A DNA stretch of 49,130 bases from an uncultured Lentisphaeraceae bacterium (GCA_949288955.1 CASEMS010000008.1:1-49130); one strand, 5' to 3'. Numbered from the stretch's first letter, positions 15,591 to 24,872 are shown. Notes: generated by a model not told the origin, from the sequence alone. Made by a program: numbers and translations.

Positions 15591-18500
15591 TCAGGGCGCG
15601 ACGGTGAGGGGCGTGGAGTCCGTGCGTGCGGCGAAGTCCGGGGCGTAGAGGGAGCGGAGGGTGGCGAGGCCGGGGAGGCATTGGCCCGCGTGCGTGGCCT
15701 TGAGTTGGTATTCGATGGTTGTAACGCCGCGGGGGAGGTCGCCGATGAAGAGATCCAATCCGGTGTCGCCGGGCTGGGCGTAGGCACCGGCCTGCCAATC
15801 CCACCAGGGCAGTTGCCGGACGGGCTCGGTGTTGGCGGGGCGGTCGTCGCGCAGGTGGAGGTGGCTCATCGGCTGGGCGGCCCGGATGGTGAGGCGGACG
15901 GTGACGGTGTCGCCGACCTTGGGGTTGGCGGGGCTGTAGGTGCGCGTGAGGGTGAGCGCGGCGTCCTCCTCGACGCGCGGGGGCGGCACCTGGTCGAGCG
16001 GCAGGGCGTAGTGGGCGACGAGACTGCCGAAGCTGAGGCCGGGCGTGTCGCGGGCGTAGGTAACGCGGCGGAGGCCGGGGGCCTTCTCGGAGGCGACGGT
16101 GAGCGCGGGCGCGGGGCCGGGTTTGGCCTCGGGGGCGCCGGTGAGCAAGAGGGCGTAGGCGGCGGCGGTGGTGGCGCGGGTGGAGCCCCAGTCGTTGAGG
16201 CGGCGATGCTGGAGCAACCAACGGCCGGCGGCGCGGGCGTCCTCCCCGCGCCCCATCGCGGCGAGGAGCTCGAGGCCAAGGACGTGGCTTTCGAGCGGGG
16301 TGTGCCACCAACGCCACCAGAGGCGTTCCTGCGGCCACCAGAGCCCCCAATCGTCCGCGCGGTTGGCGGCGGCAAGGAGGTCTTTGAGCCCCTGCTCGGC
16401 CACGTCTGCCACGCCGAGGCGTTGGGCGGCGAGGGCAAGGAGGCGGCGTTCCTGGACGCTGCCGGCCTCGCGGTAGGCCATCGTCAGCGCATCGGTGAGG
16501 TCGGTGTCCGCGGGCCAGACATCGACGAAGGCGGCGCGAGCGTAGGCCCAGGCGGCGAGGGGAAGGTTCTCGCGGTTGGCCAAGGTGGCGCGGACGGCCT
16601 CTTCGAGCGGTTTGGGGGCGAGGCCCAGAAGATGGAGGCGCGCGACGCCGACGCAGATCTCCGCGGTGACGCACGCATCCGCGCGCCCACCGGGGAACCA
16701 CGGCCAGCGGTCGCCCTCGCGGGCGGCCAGGAGGCGGAGCAGCCACAGGTCCTCACGGGCGTCGGCGTTGGGGGCGGCGCGGCCGAGTTTGCGGAGGAGC
16801 AGGGAGGCGTTGAGCTTGGCGAAGAGTTGCTCGCAGCCCTCGTAGGGGCAGGCAAGGGTCGCCTCCAACGCATCGGCCACGGTCTCGGCGGGGGCGTGGT
16901 CCCAGCGGGCGAAGAGGTCACGGAAGGCGGTGGGCTCCTGCACCTCGACGGTGACGGGCTTGGTGTCCACCAAGGTGATGGGATAGACATCCTCCACCTC
17001 CACGCGATTGTCCCGCACCGGCACCTCGAAGCGCACGGCGTCGCCCTCGGTGGCGAACTCGAAGGTCTGCGTGCCGGGGACGTCCAGGGCGGCGACCTCC
17101 CACGAGACGGTGGCGGAGCCGTTGGCGGGGAGCGTCACGGCGCGGCGCTCGGCGCGGTTGAGCTCGGCCCAGGTGGCGATGGGCTTGGCGGTGGTGTTGG
17201 AGAGGCGGACGTTCAGGGTCAGGCGGTCGCCCACGCGGAGGGTGCGCGGCAGATAGGGCCGCAGCATGACTTCCTGCCGGGCGACGCAGTCGTGCGTGAA
17301 CGTGCCGCTACGGCCGTCGGGCGCGAAGGCGAAGGCCATCAGCCTCCACGTGGTGAGGGTGTCGGGCAGGGTGAAGGAGAAGACGGCGTGCCCCCCCTCT
17401 AGACGCTTCTGCGGCGCCCAGAGCGCGGTGCTGGCGAAGTTGGTGCGGACACGTGGCAACGGCGCGGCGTCCGGCGCCCCCGCCATCCCCGCCTCCTCGG
17501 TCACCGCCGCCTCCGGCTCCGGGGCGACGGCGGCGTCGGCCACGGCGTTCGCCTCCATGCGGGCGGCTTTCGGCAAGGCCGCGCCCCGCACGCCGGTCGC
17601 CGCATCACTCGTCAGCGAGAAGATGGCGTTGCCCATCCCCCGCCCGCAGAAGTCCCACGGCAAGGGCTCGGCCACGGAAAGCGTCCAATACGGTCGGAAC
17701 CAGGACTCCGTGAGGCCGAACCACCAACGCGTCCGGAGGAAGCGCGCGGCGAGGGTGGCCCACTCATACGGCGCGAGCGCGTCGAGTGCCTTGTCATAGC
17801 AGGTTACGACGAGTTCGGCGTCGGGGTCGTCCACCGTCAGCTCCCACCGCTGGGTGGAGCCGGGGCGGGCGGTCTCGGCGACGCGCACGGCCTCGATCTT
17901 CAGTTCGGACGGCGGCTTGAGGCTGACCCGCGTGGAGGTGGCGCGGAAAATCCCCCCTTCGAAGCCATAGACGGAGAGGGTGACGGCGGGCGCGAGGTCG
18001 CGCGTGAGCGGCAGGGAGAAGAAGGGGGAGTCGAGGGGAAGGACGCTCCGGAGGCCGTCGTCGTCGGTCACGGAGAGGAAGACGGGGCCGCCGCCGCGGA
18101 TGGCGACGAAGCCCTCCAACGTGTCGCCCACGGACAGTTCCTCGCCCGCCTGGCGGGTGCGCAGGAGGATGCCCGTGCGCGACCAATCCTTGGGGAAGAC
18201 GGCGAAGTCGCCGTCGCGCGGCAGGACGATGGCGCCGGTGGCGTTGGTGACGGGGCCGGCCTCGGCCAAGAGCGTGTAGCTGCCGCCGGGGAGGGTGAGG
18301 GGCACGGTGGCCTTGGCCTTGCCGGGCTCGGTCTCGCGCAGGGCGAAGGCCACGCGGGCGAGGATGTTCGTGGCGTCGTCGCGGCGGACGGCCAGCGTGC
18401 CGGAGACGGCGCGCTCGGCGGTGAGGCGGACGTCGAAGGGGGTCTCGCTGAGCGCCCAGTGGGCGGGCTCGATCCGCACTTCGTAGCCATGTCTCGGCAG

Positions 18501-20504
18501 ATAGCCGGCGAAACGTCCCTCCTGACGCTCGCCAGTGGCGTCGAGGACGGCGGCGGTGACGCGGACGAACTGGTCGCGGTCGGGCTTCGGCAGGGCCACC
18601 TCGAAGGCGAAGGCGCCGTCCGCGCCCACCGTCGCCGTGCCTTTGACGGTCTCCCCCGCGTTCTGCGCCTCCCAGACGACGCCCGCGCCGGCGAGCGGCA
18701 CGCCCGAGAGGTCGAGGGCCGTGCCCGCGAAGCGGAGCGGCTCGGCGAGCGGCGCGCCGACGTTCGCACGGCGCAGGGTCACCGCGACGGTCGGCGCCTT
18801 GAAGGCCGCCACCTGCCCGATGTGCTCGGTGGCGCGCCATGTCTTCTCCTCGGCGTAGAGCCACCCCACGAAGTCCTCCGGGAGCGCCACCTCCGCCGCG
18901 AAGGAGCCGCTGGGCGAAGGCTTGATCGGGAAGGCCGCCAGCTCCCGCGCCTTGCCGTTGGCGGGGCGGCCCATGACGCGCAGGGTGCCCGTGGCCTTGG
19001 GGTCGGGCACGGGACGTCCCTCGTCGTCATAGCGCAGGCAGACGACCTCGAACCGCACGGTCTCGCCGGGACGGTAGAGCGCACGGTCGGCGAAGAGGGC
19101 GAAGCAGGGCCGTTCGGCCTCCTTACGGCGCGGGGTGGGCGTGCGCACCTCCGCCTTTAAGGTCTTGCCTTGCCAGGAGACGGTCAGTGGCGTGGCGTCG
19201 GAGCGCGGCGGCTGCGGCAGGTCCGGGAAGGCCGCCAACCCCCGTGTGTCCGTCCGTTGGGTCTGCCCGCGCACCGAGACCTCCGCGCCTTCAAGCGGCC
19301 GGCCGGTGCGGATGTCCGCCACGAAGACGGTGAAAGGGGCCTCATGCACCTGCGCGGCGGCGATCTCCGAGGCCGTCAGGGTCAGGGACATCGTCTGCTC
19401 GCGCAGTTGGGTGAAGCGTTGCGGCACGCGCAACTCCAACGTGTGCTCCCCCGGTTCGAGCGCAGGCAGAGCCACCTCACCCTGCGCCCAGACGTATGCC
19501 TCCGGCTGCGGTAGTTCCACCGTTTCCCACTCCCCGCCATCCACTCGCAGGCTCAGCGTCTGCGTGTTGCGGTAACGCACCGCCACCGTCGTCCGCTCCC
19601 CCGCCGGCACCAAGGTCGGCACGTCCAGTAGCTGCACCTCCGCCTGGCGTTGGCCATTGATCTCCTGCTGCAACGTCGCCTTCAACGCATGGACCCGCGC
19701 CAAGTCTCGCGCGTCCATCAACAGTCCCAGACGCGCCACCAACTGCTTGGAGAGCCCCTCCCGCGCCGCCTTCCCCGCCTCCCCGAGGGGCAGCTTCCAC
19801 GCCATGTCCTGCGCCGCCCAGATGTCCGGCAGGCACTCCGCGCGGGTCTTCAGGATCAGCGCCCGCACATCCGCCGGCCAGACGCGCGCCGCGTCCAACT
19901 CCCGCAACGCCGCGTCCCGCGCCTCCCCGGGCGTCGTTTCCTGCACGATCGCGTCCAACCGCAACGTCCCCTCCAACGCATCGTCCCCCGCCTGCCGCGC
20001 CGCCTCCAAGAGCGTCCGCCGCGCCGCCTCGCGCTTGGCCGGCTCCCAATCGGAGAGGACGTTCTGCCAGAGCACCGCCAACGCGGAGGAATCCCAGGCG
20101 TCCGGGTCGCGCCGCGTGGCCGAGAAGAAGGGCGCCGCGGGCGTCGCCGCGAAGCGCGCGGCCTCCTTCAACGCCGCCTCCGCCCGCGCCTCCAGCAACA
20201 TCTGCGCTTCCGCGCGGCTCCACCCCTGGCACGGCTCCGCCGCGGGGTCCGGCATCCGCGCCTCCGCCTCGCTCCAACGGAACCACCCCAGATTCCGCTC
20301 CAGCAGGAGCGTCGTGTAAAGCGCGAGGTACGGCCGATCCGCCGCCTCCGCCTCCCGCTCCGCCTTGAAGAGGCGGTCAAGCGTTACGAAGCCCCGATCG
20401 TCGCGCTTCTGCCGCTCCGGCTCCTGCGCCAACGTCTCCATCCACGCCCCCCGCGCCCCCGCGGCCATCGCCAACGCAATCAACAACCAAGCAAACCGTC
20501 TCAT
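15591..20504 (-). CDS. Bacterial alpha-2-macroglobulin family protein, apparently lacking the thioester
   Basis: A 1637-residue exported protein, by far the largest gene here. Residues 1-20 (MRRFAWLLIALAMAAGARGA) form a signal peptide; no lipobox is seen. Stacked MG (fibronectin-like) domains include DRALYRPGETVRFEVVCLRYD, and the A2M core STALWAPQKRLEGGHAVFSFTLPDTLTTWRLMAFAF follows a low-complexity alanine/glutamate stretch where a bait region may lie. In the family these proteins trap proteases in the periplasm. The thioester site CxEQ near residue 1220 reads PYEGCEQLF, where C and Q are separated by one residue, so the bond is unlikely, as in YfaS-type members. The ATG at 20504 has AAAGGAAG 7 bases upstream; TATGGT at 20532-20537 may be its -10. 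No penicillin-binding protein 1C gene is adjacent, unlike many family members. Confidence 0.9.
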   Translation of the reverse strand: MRRFAWLLIALAMAAGARGAWMETLAQEPERQKRDDRGFVTLDRLFKAEREAEAADRPYLALYTTLLLERNLGWFRWSEAEARMPDPAAEPCQGWSRAEAQMLLEARAEAALKEAARFAATPAAPFFSATRRDPDAWDSSALAVLWQNVLSDWEPAKREAARRTLLEAARQAGDDALEGTLRLDAIVQETTPGEARDAALRELDAARVWPADVRALILKTRAECLPDIWAAQDMAWKLPLGEAGKAAREGLSKQLVARLGLLMDARDLARVHALKATLQQEINGQRQAEVQLLDVPTLVPAGERTTVAVRYRNTQTLSLRVDGGEWETVELPQPEAYVWAQGEVALPALEPGEHTLELRVPQRFTQLREQTMSLTLTASEIAAAQVHEAPFTVFVADIRTGRPLEGAEVSVRGQTQRTDTRGLAAFPDLPQPPRSDATPLTVSWQGKTLKAEVRTPTPRRKEAERPCFALFADRALYRPGETVRFEVVCLRYDDEGRPVPDPKATGTLRVMGRPANGKARELAAFPIKPSPSGSFAAEVALPEDFVGWLYAEEKTWRATEHIGQVAAFKAPTVAVTLRRANVGAPLAEPLRFAGTALDLSGVPLAGAGVVWEAQNAGETVKGTATVGADGAFAFEVALPKPDRDQFVRVTAAVLDATGERQEGRFAGYLPRHGYEVRIEPAHWALSETPFDVRLTAERAVSGTLAVRRDDATNILARVAFALRETEPGKAKATVPLTLPGGSYTLLAEAGPVTNATGAIVLPRDGDFAVFPKDWSRTGILLRTRQAGEELSVGDTLEGFVAIRGGGPVFLSVTDDDGLRSVLPLDSPFFSLPLTRDLAPAVTLSVYGFEGGIFRATSTRVSLKPPSELKIEAVRVAETARPGSTQRWELTVDDPDAELVVTCYDKALDALAPYEWATLAARFLRTRWWFGLTESWFRPYWTLSVAEPLPWDFCGRGMGNAIFSLTSDAATGVRGAALPKAARMEANAVADAAVAPEPEAAVTEEAGMAGAPDAAPLPRVRTNFASTALWAPQKRLEGGHAVFSFTLPDTLTTWRLMAFAFAPDGRSGTFTHDCVARQEVMLRPYLPRTLRVGDRLTLNVRLSNTTAKPIATWAELNRAERRAVTLPANGSATVSWEVAALDVPGTQTFEFATEGDAVRFEVPVRDNRVEVEDVYPITLVDTKPVTVEVQEPTAFRDLFARWDHAPAETVADALEATLACPYEGCEQLFAKLNASLLLRKLGRAAPNADAREDLWLLRLLAAREGDRWPWFPGGRADACVTAEICVGVARLHLLGLAPKPLEEAVRATLANRENLPLAAWAYARAAFVDVWPADTDLTDALTMAYREAGSVQERRLLALAAQRLGVADVAEQGLKDLLAAANRADDWGLWWPQERLWWRWWHTPLESHVLGLELLAAMGRGEDARAAGRWLLQHRRLNDWGSTRATTAAAYALLLTGAPEAKPGPAPALTVASEKAPGLRRVTYARDTPGLSFGSLVAHYALPLDQVPPPRVEEDAALTLTRTYSPANPKVGDTVTVRLTIRAAQPMSHLHLRDDRPANTEPVRQLPWWDWQAGAYAQPGDTGLDLFIGDLPRGVTTIEYQLKATHAGQCLPGLATLRSLYAPDFAARTDSTPLTVAP

Positions 20505-20543
20505 CGCGCACTTCCTTTCAGACGTAACCATACCATATTCCGC

Positions 20544-20582
20544 CCCGCGCGTCTTCTTGAAGACGCACGGGGGCGGGGCGGT
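20544..20582 (-). other. Nested hairpin between the PH-domain and macroglobulin genes
   Basis: GCGTCTT/AAGACGC forms an inner stem flanked by CCCCGC and GCGGGG-type arms. No T-run follows on the minus strand, so it is a possible weak terminator of the PH-domain gene or a leader structure for the next gene. Confidence 0.4.
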
Positions 20583-20616
20583 GAGGCGCGGGTTGGCGGG
20601 GTGTCGCGGCCTTGGC

Positions 20617-20997
20617 TCAGCCGAGCACGTGGCTGGCAAGGAGGCGCTGCACGGCGTAGACGTCCACCGAGGTGTTGAAGGTCTTGGAGATCGTCGGCTC
20701 GGTGGCGGAGGAGACCCAGATCTTCAGCTCGGCGTCCAGGTCGAAATGGCCTGCCGTCTCCAGGCTGAAGCGCGAGATGGCCTTGTAGGGCAGGGAGAGC
20801 ATATCCACCTTCTTGCCCGTCAGCCCCTGCTTGTCCACTAGGATGAGGCGTTTGTTCGTGAAGATGTAGACGTCGCGGATCAGCTTGAAGCCCATCTCGA
20901 TTTGCTCATCCTCCAGCAGCAACTTGCCGTAATCCTTGTGCAAGGTCTCCGCGCTCACCTCATTGGCGTTGCCCATCAATGCGTCGATCAGTCCCAT
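20617..20997 (-). CDS. Bacterial PH-domain protein (bPH_1 type)
   Basis: A 126-residue single-domain protein. The signature of the bPH_1 family is clear: EQIEMGFKLIRDVYIFTNKRLILVDKQGLTGKKVDMLSLPYKAISRFSLETAGHFDLDAELKIWV. It is cytoplasmic, without signal peptide or membrane span, and the length is normal for the family. The biochemical role of these bacterial PH domains is not established; they form oligomeric rings in known structures. The ATG at 20997 follows AGAAGGAG. It lies about 90 bp after lpxI, in the same direction. Confidence 0.85.
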   Translation of the reverse strand: MGLIDALMGNANEVSAETLHKDYGKLLLEDEQIEMGFKLIRDVYIFTNKRLILVDKQGLTGKKVDMLSLPYKAISRFSLETAGHFDLDAELKIWVSSATEPTISKTFNTSVDVYAVQRLLASHVLG

Positions 20998-21087
20998 GAC
21001 TTCTTCTCCTTCTGGTTCGCGGCCAACGTCCTTATTGCACAACCAACGGCAACGGCACGGATGGCCCAAATGATTTCGGCGGCGCGC

Positions 21088-21927
21088 TCAGGGCTCAAGC
21101 GGGGCGGGGGGGAGGTCGGTGGGCAACCCCACGAGGGCGATGCCATAACGATCCGCCAGCGCGACCACGCGGGGGCGGTCAATCATCACCAACCGATGTG
21201 CCTGGAAGGCTACCGCCGAGACATCGAATCGGTGACACAGCCGCACCGTGTGCTCACCGAAGACGGGGATGTCGAAGCGCATGTCGTGCCCGGCTTTGGC
21301 CACCTTCACCATCACCGCGCCTTTGCCACCTAGCCGAGCCCCGCGTTTGACCGTGGCGTTCGTCCCCTCGAAAGCCTCCACCGCCAACACCATCCCCTCC
21401 TTGACGAGCAGGGTCTGGCCGATGTCGAGCCCGCAGACGCCCATCGCCGCACGGTGCCCAAAGGCGATGTCCTGCGCCTCGCGCGCGTCCGGGGCGCGCC
21501 GTGTCAGCACGCCTTCGCCGGGGATATGGGCGCCCATGAAACACGAGGATGGGATGACCCGCACGCCGCGCGCCTCCACCTCGCGGATCATCCGCCCAAA
21601 GATGGTATGCGCGTTTTTCACGGGAAGCTCCGAGAGGATTTGACGCGTCAAGGCGTCGAAGCGCGTCCGGAAAAGCGCCAAGGGGGTGATTTGGCCCGTC
21701 AGGATCATGTGCTTGGCCCCACAGCCCGCCAACCAATCCAATGAGCGCCCCAACTCCCCCACGCCAAAGACCGCATACTCATCCGCCGCGCGCAGGACAC
21801 GCCGTTCCACCATCCCCCGAACGCCCGCCACCAAGATACGCCGCACACCCGCGGCGCGCGCGCCTTCCAACGCGCACATCGGGTAATCGCCCTTCCCCGC
21901 GAATACGACCAACGCCTCCGGCACCAT
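21088..21927 (-). CDS. lpxI: UDP-2,3-diacylglucosamine pyrophosphatase LpxI
   Basis: A 279-residue enzyme that hydrolyses UDP-2,3-diacylglucosamine to lipid X in lipid A synthesis, replacing LpxH. The N-terminal half is a Rossmann-like domain (VVFAGKGDYPMCALEGARAAG, then HMILTGQITP). The C-terminal catalytic half contains LDIGQTLLVKEGMVLAVEAFEGTNATVKRGA, then KAGHDMRFDIPVFGEHTV, the conserved D-RFD-P block. The length equals the family norm. I chose the ATG at 21927, just beyond the end of the upstream gene at 21941; an alternative start 24 bases earlier overlaps that gene. Its presence implies a Gram-negative outer membrane with lipid A. Confidence 0.9.
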   Translation of the reverse strand: MVPEALVVFAGKGDYPMCALEGARAAGVRRILVAGVRGMVERRVLRAADEYAVFGVGELGRSLDWLAGCGAKHMILTGQITPLALFRTRFDALTRQILSELPVKNAHTIFGRMIREVEARGVRVIPSSCFMGAHIPGEGVLTRRAPDAREAQDIAFGHRAAMGVCGLDIGQTLLVKEGMVLAVEAFEGTNATVKRGARLGGKGAVMVKVAKAGHDMRFDIPVFGEHTVRLCHRFDVSAVAFQAHRLVMIDRPRVVALADRYGIALVGLPTDLPPAPLEP

Positions 21928-21940
21928 GCCCCGGCCCCCG

Positions 21941-22225
21941 TCAGTCCTCAAAGATCAGCACGATCTCGTTCTCCGCCACGCGATGGTTCGCCCGCGCCAG
22001 ATATTCCACATAGTAAGGAGAACGGTTGAAGCGGTCGATGTTGCGCTTGGTGTCCGTGATTTGTTGGCGGATGCCATCCACCTCGCCTTGCAGGCGCTCG
22101 CGCTCCGCGCAACAGACCTGATAAGCCCGCCACCGCGGCACGGCCTTCGAGATGGCAACCCCCGCGCCGAGCAACAGCCCGACGACCAGAAACGCGCCCA
22201 ACAACTGCCTCAGCGTATCCTGCAT
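21941..22225 (-). CDS. FtsB/DivIC-like septum formation initiator protein
   Basis: A 94-residue protein with a short cytoplasmic tail, one membrane helix (LLGAFLVVGLLLGAGVAISKAV), and then a coiled coil (AERERLQGEVDGIRQQITDTKRNIDRFNRSPYYVEYLARANHRVAENEIVLIFED). The ending, a YxExxAR-like segment followed by a short E-I-V-L-I-F motif, is typical of the DivIC/FtsB family that bridges FtsQ and FtsL in the divisome. The ATG at 22225 has GGAG at good spacing; the upstream frame crosses the promoter and a repeat element. Probably co-transcribed with lpxI. Confidence 0.8.
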   Translation of the reverse strand: MQDTLRQLLGAFLVVGLLLGAGVAISKAVPRWRAYQVCCAERERLQGEVDGIRQQITDTKRNIDRFNRSPYYVEYLARANHRVAENEIVLIFED

Positions 22226-22246
22226 CTTCCACTCCGTCTGCTTTAT

Positions 22247-22276
22247 AGTATAGCCCATCCGGATCGACGCAGGCAA
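22247..22276 (-). promoter_or_regulatory. Candidate promoter of the FtsB/DivIC-like gene and lpxI
   Basis: TTGCCT (22271-22276), 18 bp, TATACT (22247-22252) on the minus strand, giving a leader of about 15 bases that carries the ribosome site. Confidence 0.6.
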
Positions 22277-22333
22277 GCGAAATCTGCGCGACCGAAGGGA
22301 AAAGTTGGGCGAAACGGTGGCATCCTGCGCAAC

Positions 22334-22702
22334 CCTGGGGGCGCTGCCCCCAGGACCCCCGGCAGGGTGCAAGGCACCCTGCACCCCCGTGCGCGTCCTA
22401 CGAACGCGCCGTGCGGGCACGCCGCAGGGAAAGGACATCTAGGATGCCCTAGTCGTCCTAAGGAGCCTAGCCGCCGAGTCTCGGAGACTTAGCGGCTGAC
22501 GCGGGGGGACTTGGCGGCTGAGGCTTGGGGGATGGGGGCGCTGCCCCCATGGCCCCCGGCAGGGTGCAAGGCGCCCTGCACCCCGTGCGCGTCCTGCGGA
22601 CGCGCCGTGCGGGTACGCCGCAGAGGGAAGGACATTTAGGATGCCCTAGTCGTCCTAGGGGGCCTAGCCGCCGAGTCTCGGAGACTTAGCGGCTGACGCG
22701 GG
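22334..22702. repeat. Tandem duplication of a multi-hairpin element
   Basis: Two copies of about 165 bp (22337-22505 and 22534-22702) that match closely along their length. Each carries successive hairpins: GGGGGCGCTGCCCCC, GCAGGGTGC-AAG-GCACCCTGC (second copy GCGCCCTGC), GCGCGTCC..ACGCGC (second copy a perfect GCGCGTCC/GGACGCGC), and AGGAT..GTCCT. Each copy runs directly into 22-bp array units. The 619-bp gap 22226-22844 holds only this element, the arrays, one promoter and one terminator; no open frame looks coding. Confidence 0.85.
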
Positions 22703-22765
22703 GAGGATTGGCGGCTGAGTCTCGGGGACTTGGCGGCTGACGCGAGGGGACTTGGCGGCTGAGGC
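22464..22765. repeat. 22-bp arrays (divergent type), three plus five units
   Basis: The core GCGGCTGA (or GCCGCCGA) recurs at 22470, 22492 and 22514, and again at 22667, 22689, 22711, 22733 and 22755; every step is exactly 22 bp. The flanks differ from the GATC-containing arrays (CTTAGCGGCTGACGCG, CTTGGCGGCTGAGGCT), so this is a subfamily sharing core and period. Confidence 0.85.
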
Positions 22766-22792
22766 TTGGGGTGGGGGCGGCGGGTGGGCATG

Positions 22793-22832
22793 AAAAAAGG
22801 CCCTCGACCGGGGATGGTCGGGGGCCTTTTTG
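22793..22832 (-). terminator. Terminator of pckG
   Basis: Stem GGCCCTCGACC/GGTCGGGGGCC with one mismatch, six A on the left and five T on the right; on the minus strand it directly follows the pckG stop. Confidence 0.92.
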
Positions 22833-22844
22833 GAGGGTGGCCGC

Positions 22845-24716
22845 TTACTTGTTGAGGGCGGCGGTGATCTCGTCGAGCTTGGCGCGGAGCTCGGCGGGGA
22901 TGCGATCACCGAACTTCTCCCAGGACTCCTTGACGCCGGCGACTTCCTTCTTCCAGCCCTCGATGTCCACGGTGAGAAGCTCGTGGAGGGTCTCGGGGGT
23001 GGTCTCGCAGCCGGTCAGGTCGATGGCGTCATCGGTGGGCATGATGCCGATGGGCGTGTCCTTGGTCTTGGCCTTGCCCTCGATGGCCTCGCAGGCCCAC
23101 TTGAGGACGCGGGAGTTGTCGCCGAAGCCGGGCCACATGAAGTGACCGTCGGCGTCCTTGCGGAACCAGTTGACGAAGAAAATCTTGGGGAGCTTGTCGG
23201 CGGCGATCTTCTTGCCCATCTCGAGCCAGTGGCCGAAGTAGTCGGCCATGTTGTACCCGCAGAAGGGGAGCATGGCCATGGGGTCGCGGCGGACCTGGCC
23301 GATCTGGTCGGAGATGACGGCGGCGGTGACCTCGGAGCCGGCGGCGGAGCCCATGTAGACGCCGTGGGCCCAGTCCTTGGCCATGTTGACCAGCGGGATT
23401 GTGGAGGGGCGGCGGCCGCCGAAGAGGATGGCGGAGACGGGGACGCCTTCGGGATCCTCCCACTCCTTGGCGATCACGGGGCACTGGACGGCGGGGGCCG
23501 TGAAGCGGGAGTTGGGGTGGGCGGCCTTGATGGGCTCGCCGGTGCCGTCGGGGCTGGCGACCATCTTCTTGGGGTTGTCCTTGGAGGCGTAGCAGTCGTT
23601 GCCCTTCCAGTCGATGCCGTGGGCGGGGGCGGGGACGCCCATGTCCTCCCACCAGACGTCACCGTCGTCGGTGAGCACGACGTTGGTGAAGATGGTGTTC
23701 TTCTCGCAGGCGTGGAGGGCGTTGGGGTTGGAGATCTTCGAGGTGCCGGGGGCGACGCCGAAGAAGCCGTTTTCGGGGTTGATGGCGTGGAGGGCGCCGT
23801 CCTTGCCCACGTGCATCCAGGCGATGTCGTCGCCGCAGGTCTCGACCTTCCAGCCGGGGAGGGTGGGGAGCATCATGGCGAGGTTGGTCTTGCCGCAGGC
23901 GGAGGGGAAGGCGGCGGTGACGTAGTAGCTCTTGCCCTCGGGGTTGGTGAGCTTGAGGATGAGCATGTGCTCGGCCATCCAGCCTTCCTTGCGGGCGAGG
24001 ACGGAGGCGATGCGCAGGGCGAAGCACTTCTTGCCGAGGAGGGCGTTGCCGCCGTAGCCGGAGCCGAAGGACCAGATGGCCTCTTCGCCGGGGTCGGTGA
24101 ACTGGGTGATGTACTTCTTCTCCATCGGGGCGCAGGGCCAGGCGACGTCCTTCTGGCCGGGCTCAAGCGGGGCGCCGACGGAGTGGTAGCACTTGATGTA
24201 CTCGGCGCCCTTGTTGATGAGGTCGAGCGCGGCGTCGCCCATGCGGGTCATGATGCGCATGTTGCAGACGACGTAGGGGGAGTCGGTGAGCTCGACGCCG
24301 AGCTTGGAGAGGGGCGAGCCGATGGGGCCCATCGAGAAGGGGATGACGTAAAGCGTGCGGCCCTTCATGCAGCCGGCGTAGAGATCCCACATGATCTTGC
24401 GCATCTCGGTGGGGTCCATCCAGTTGTTGGTGGGGCCGGCGTTGTTCTTGTCCTTGCAGCAGATGTAGGTGCGCTTCTCGACGCGGGCGACGTCGCTCTC
24501 ATGGGAGCGGACGAGGTAGCAGCCGGGGCGCTTGACGGGGTCGAGCTTCACCCAGGAGCCGCGCGCGACCTCACCCTCGGCCAAGCGGTCGAACTCTTCC
24601 TGCGAGCCATCGCAGACGACAATGTGTTCGGGGGTCGTGTGCTCGGCGAATTCCTTGACCCATGCCTTGAGCTCAGGGTTGGTGATCTTCTCAAGGGCTT
24701 TGCAGCAGCAGCTCAT
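22845..24716 (-). CDS. pckG: Phosphoenolpyruvate carboxykinase (GTP)
   Basis: A 623-residue cytosolic enzyme interconverting oxaloacetate and PEP with GTP/GDP; it may run in the CO2-fixing direction in a fermentative cell. Seen: RSHESDVARVEKRTYIC (substrate arginine region), the kinase-1a loop AFPSACGKTN at 269-278 with the hyper-reactive cysteine C274, the metal motif GDDIAW at 295-300, and FGGRRPSTIPLV. The length fits the GTP family, not the ~540-residue ATP family. The ATG at 24716 has GGAG 7 bases upstream. Monocistronic, with its own promoter and terminator. Confidence 0.96.
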   Translation of the reverse strand: MSCCCKALEKITNPELKAWVKEFAEHTTPEHIVVCDGSQEEFDRLAEGEVARGSWVKLDPVKRPGCYLVRSHESDVARVEKRTYICCKDKNNAGPTNNWMDPTEMRKIMWDLYAGCMKGRTLYVIPFSMGPIGSPLSKLGVELTDSPYVVCNMRIMTRMGDAALDLINKGAEYIKCYHSVGAPLEPGQKDVAWPCAPMEKKYITQFTDPGEEAIWSFGSGYGGNALLGKKCFALRIASVLARKEGWMAEHMLILKLTNPEGKSYYVTAAFPSACGKTNLAMMLPTLPGWKVETCGDDIAWMHVGKDGALHAINPENGFFGVAPGTSKISNPNALHACEKNTIFTNVVLTDDGDVWWEDMGVPAPAHGIDWKGNDCYASKDNPKKMVASPDGTGEPIKAAHPNSRFTAPAVQCPVIAKEWEDPEGVPVSAILFGGRRPSTIPLVNMAKDWAHGVYMGSAAGSEVTAAVISDQIGQVRRDPMAMLPFCGYNMADYFGHWLEMGKKIAADKLPKIFFVNWFRKDADGHFMWPGFGDNSRVLKWACEAIEGKAKTKDTPIGIMPTDDAIDLTGCETTPETLHELLTVDIEGWKKEVAGVKESWEKFGDRIPAELRAKLDEITAALNK

Positions 24717-24802
24717 ATGCTTCTCCGTTGCGTTGTTGTGGCCGTGGCATTGGCTTGGCCGCGCACCCGCGCTTCCGCCTGCCTGGCCTAAAAACGCTTT
24801 CT

Positions 24803-24831
24803 ATTGTACCGCACCCGGCCCCGCCACGCAA
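24803..24831 (-). promoter_or_regulatory. Candidate promoter of pckG
   Basis: TTGCGT (24826-24831), 17 bp, TACAAT (24803-24808) on the minus strand, giving a leader of about 80 bases. Confidence 0.6.
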
Positions 24832-24872
24832 GCGGCCTTTTCGTTCGCCCATCCGCCACGCCGGTCGTCCGT

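Noticed and set aside
22226-22844. A protein-coding gene in the 619-bp gap
   Set aside because: All frames there run through duplicated hairpins and arrays, with no ribosome site or family motif.
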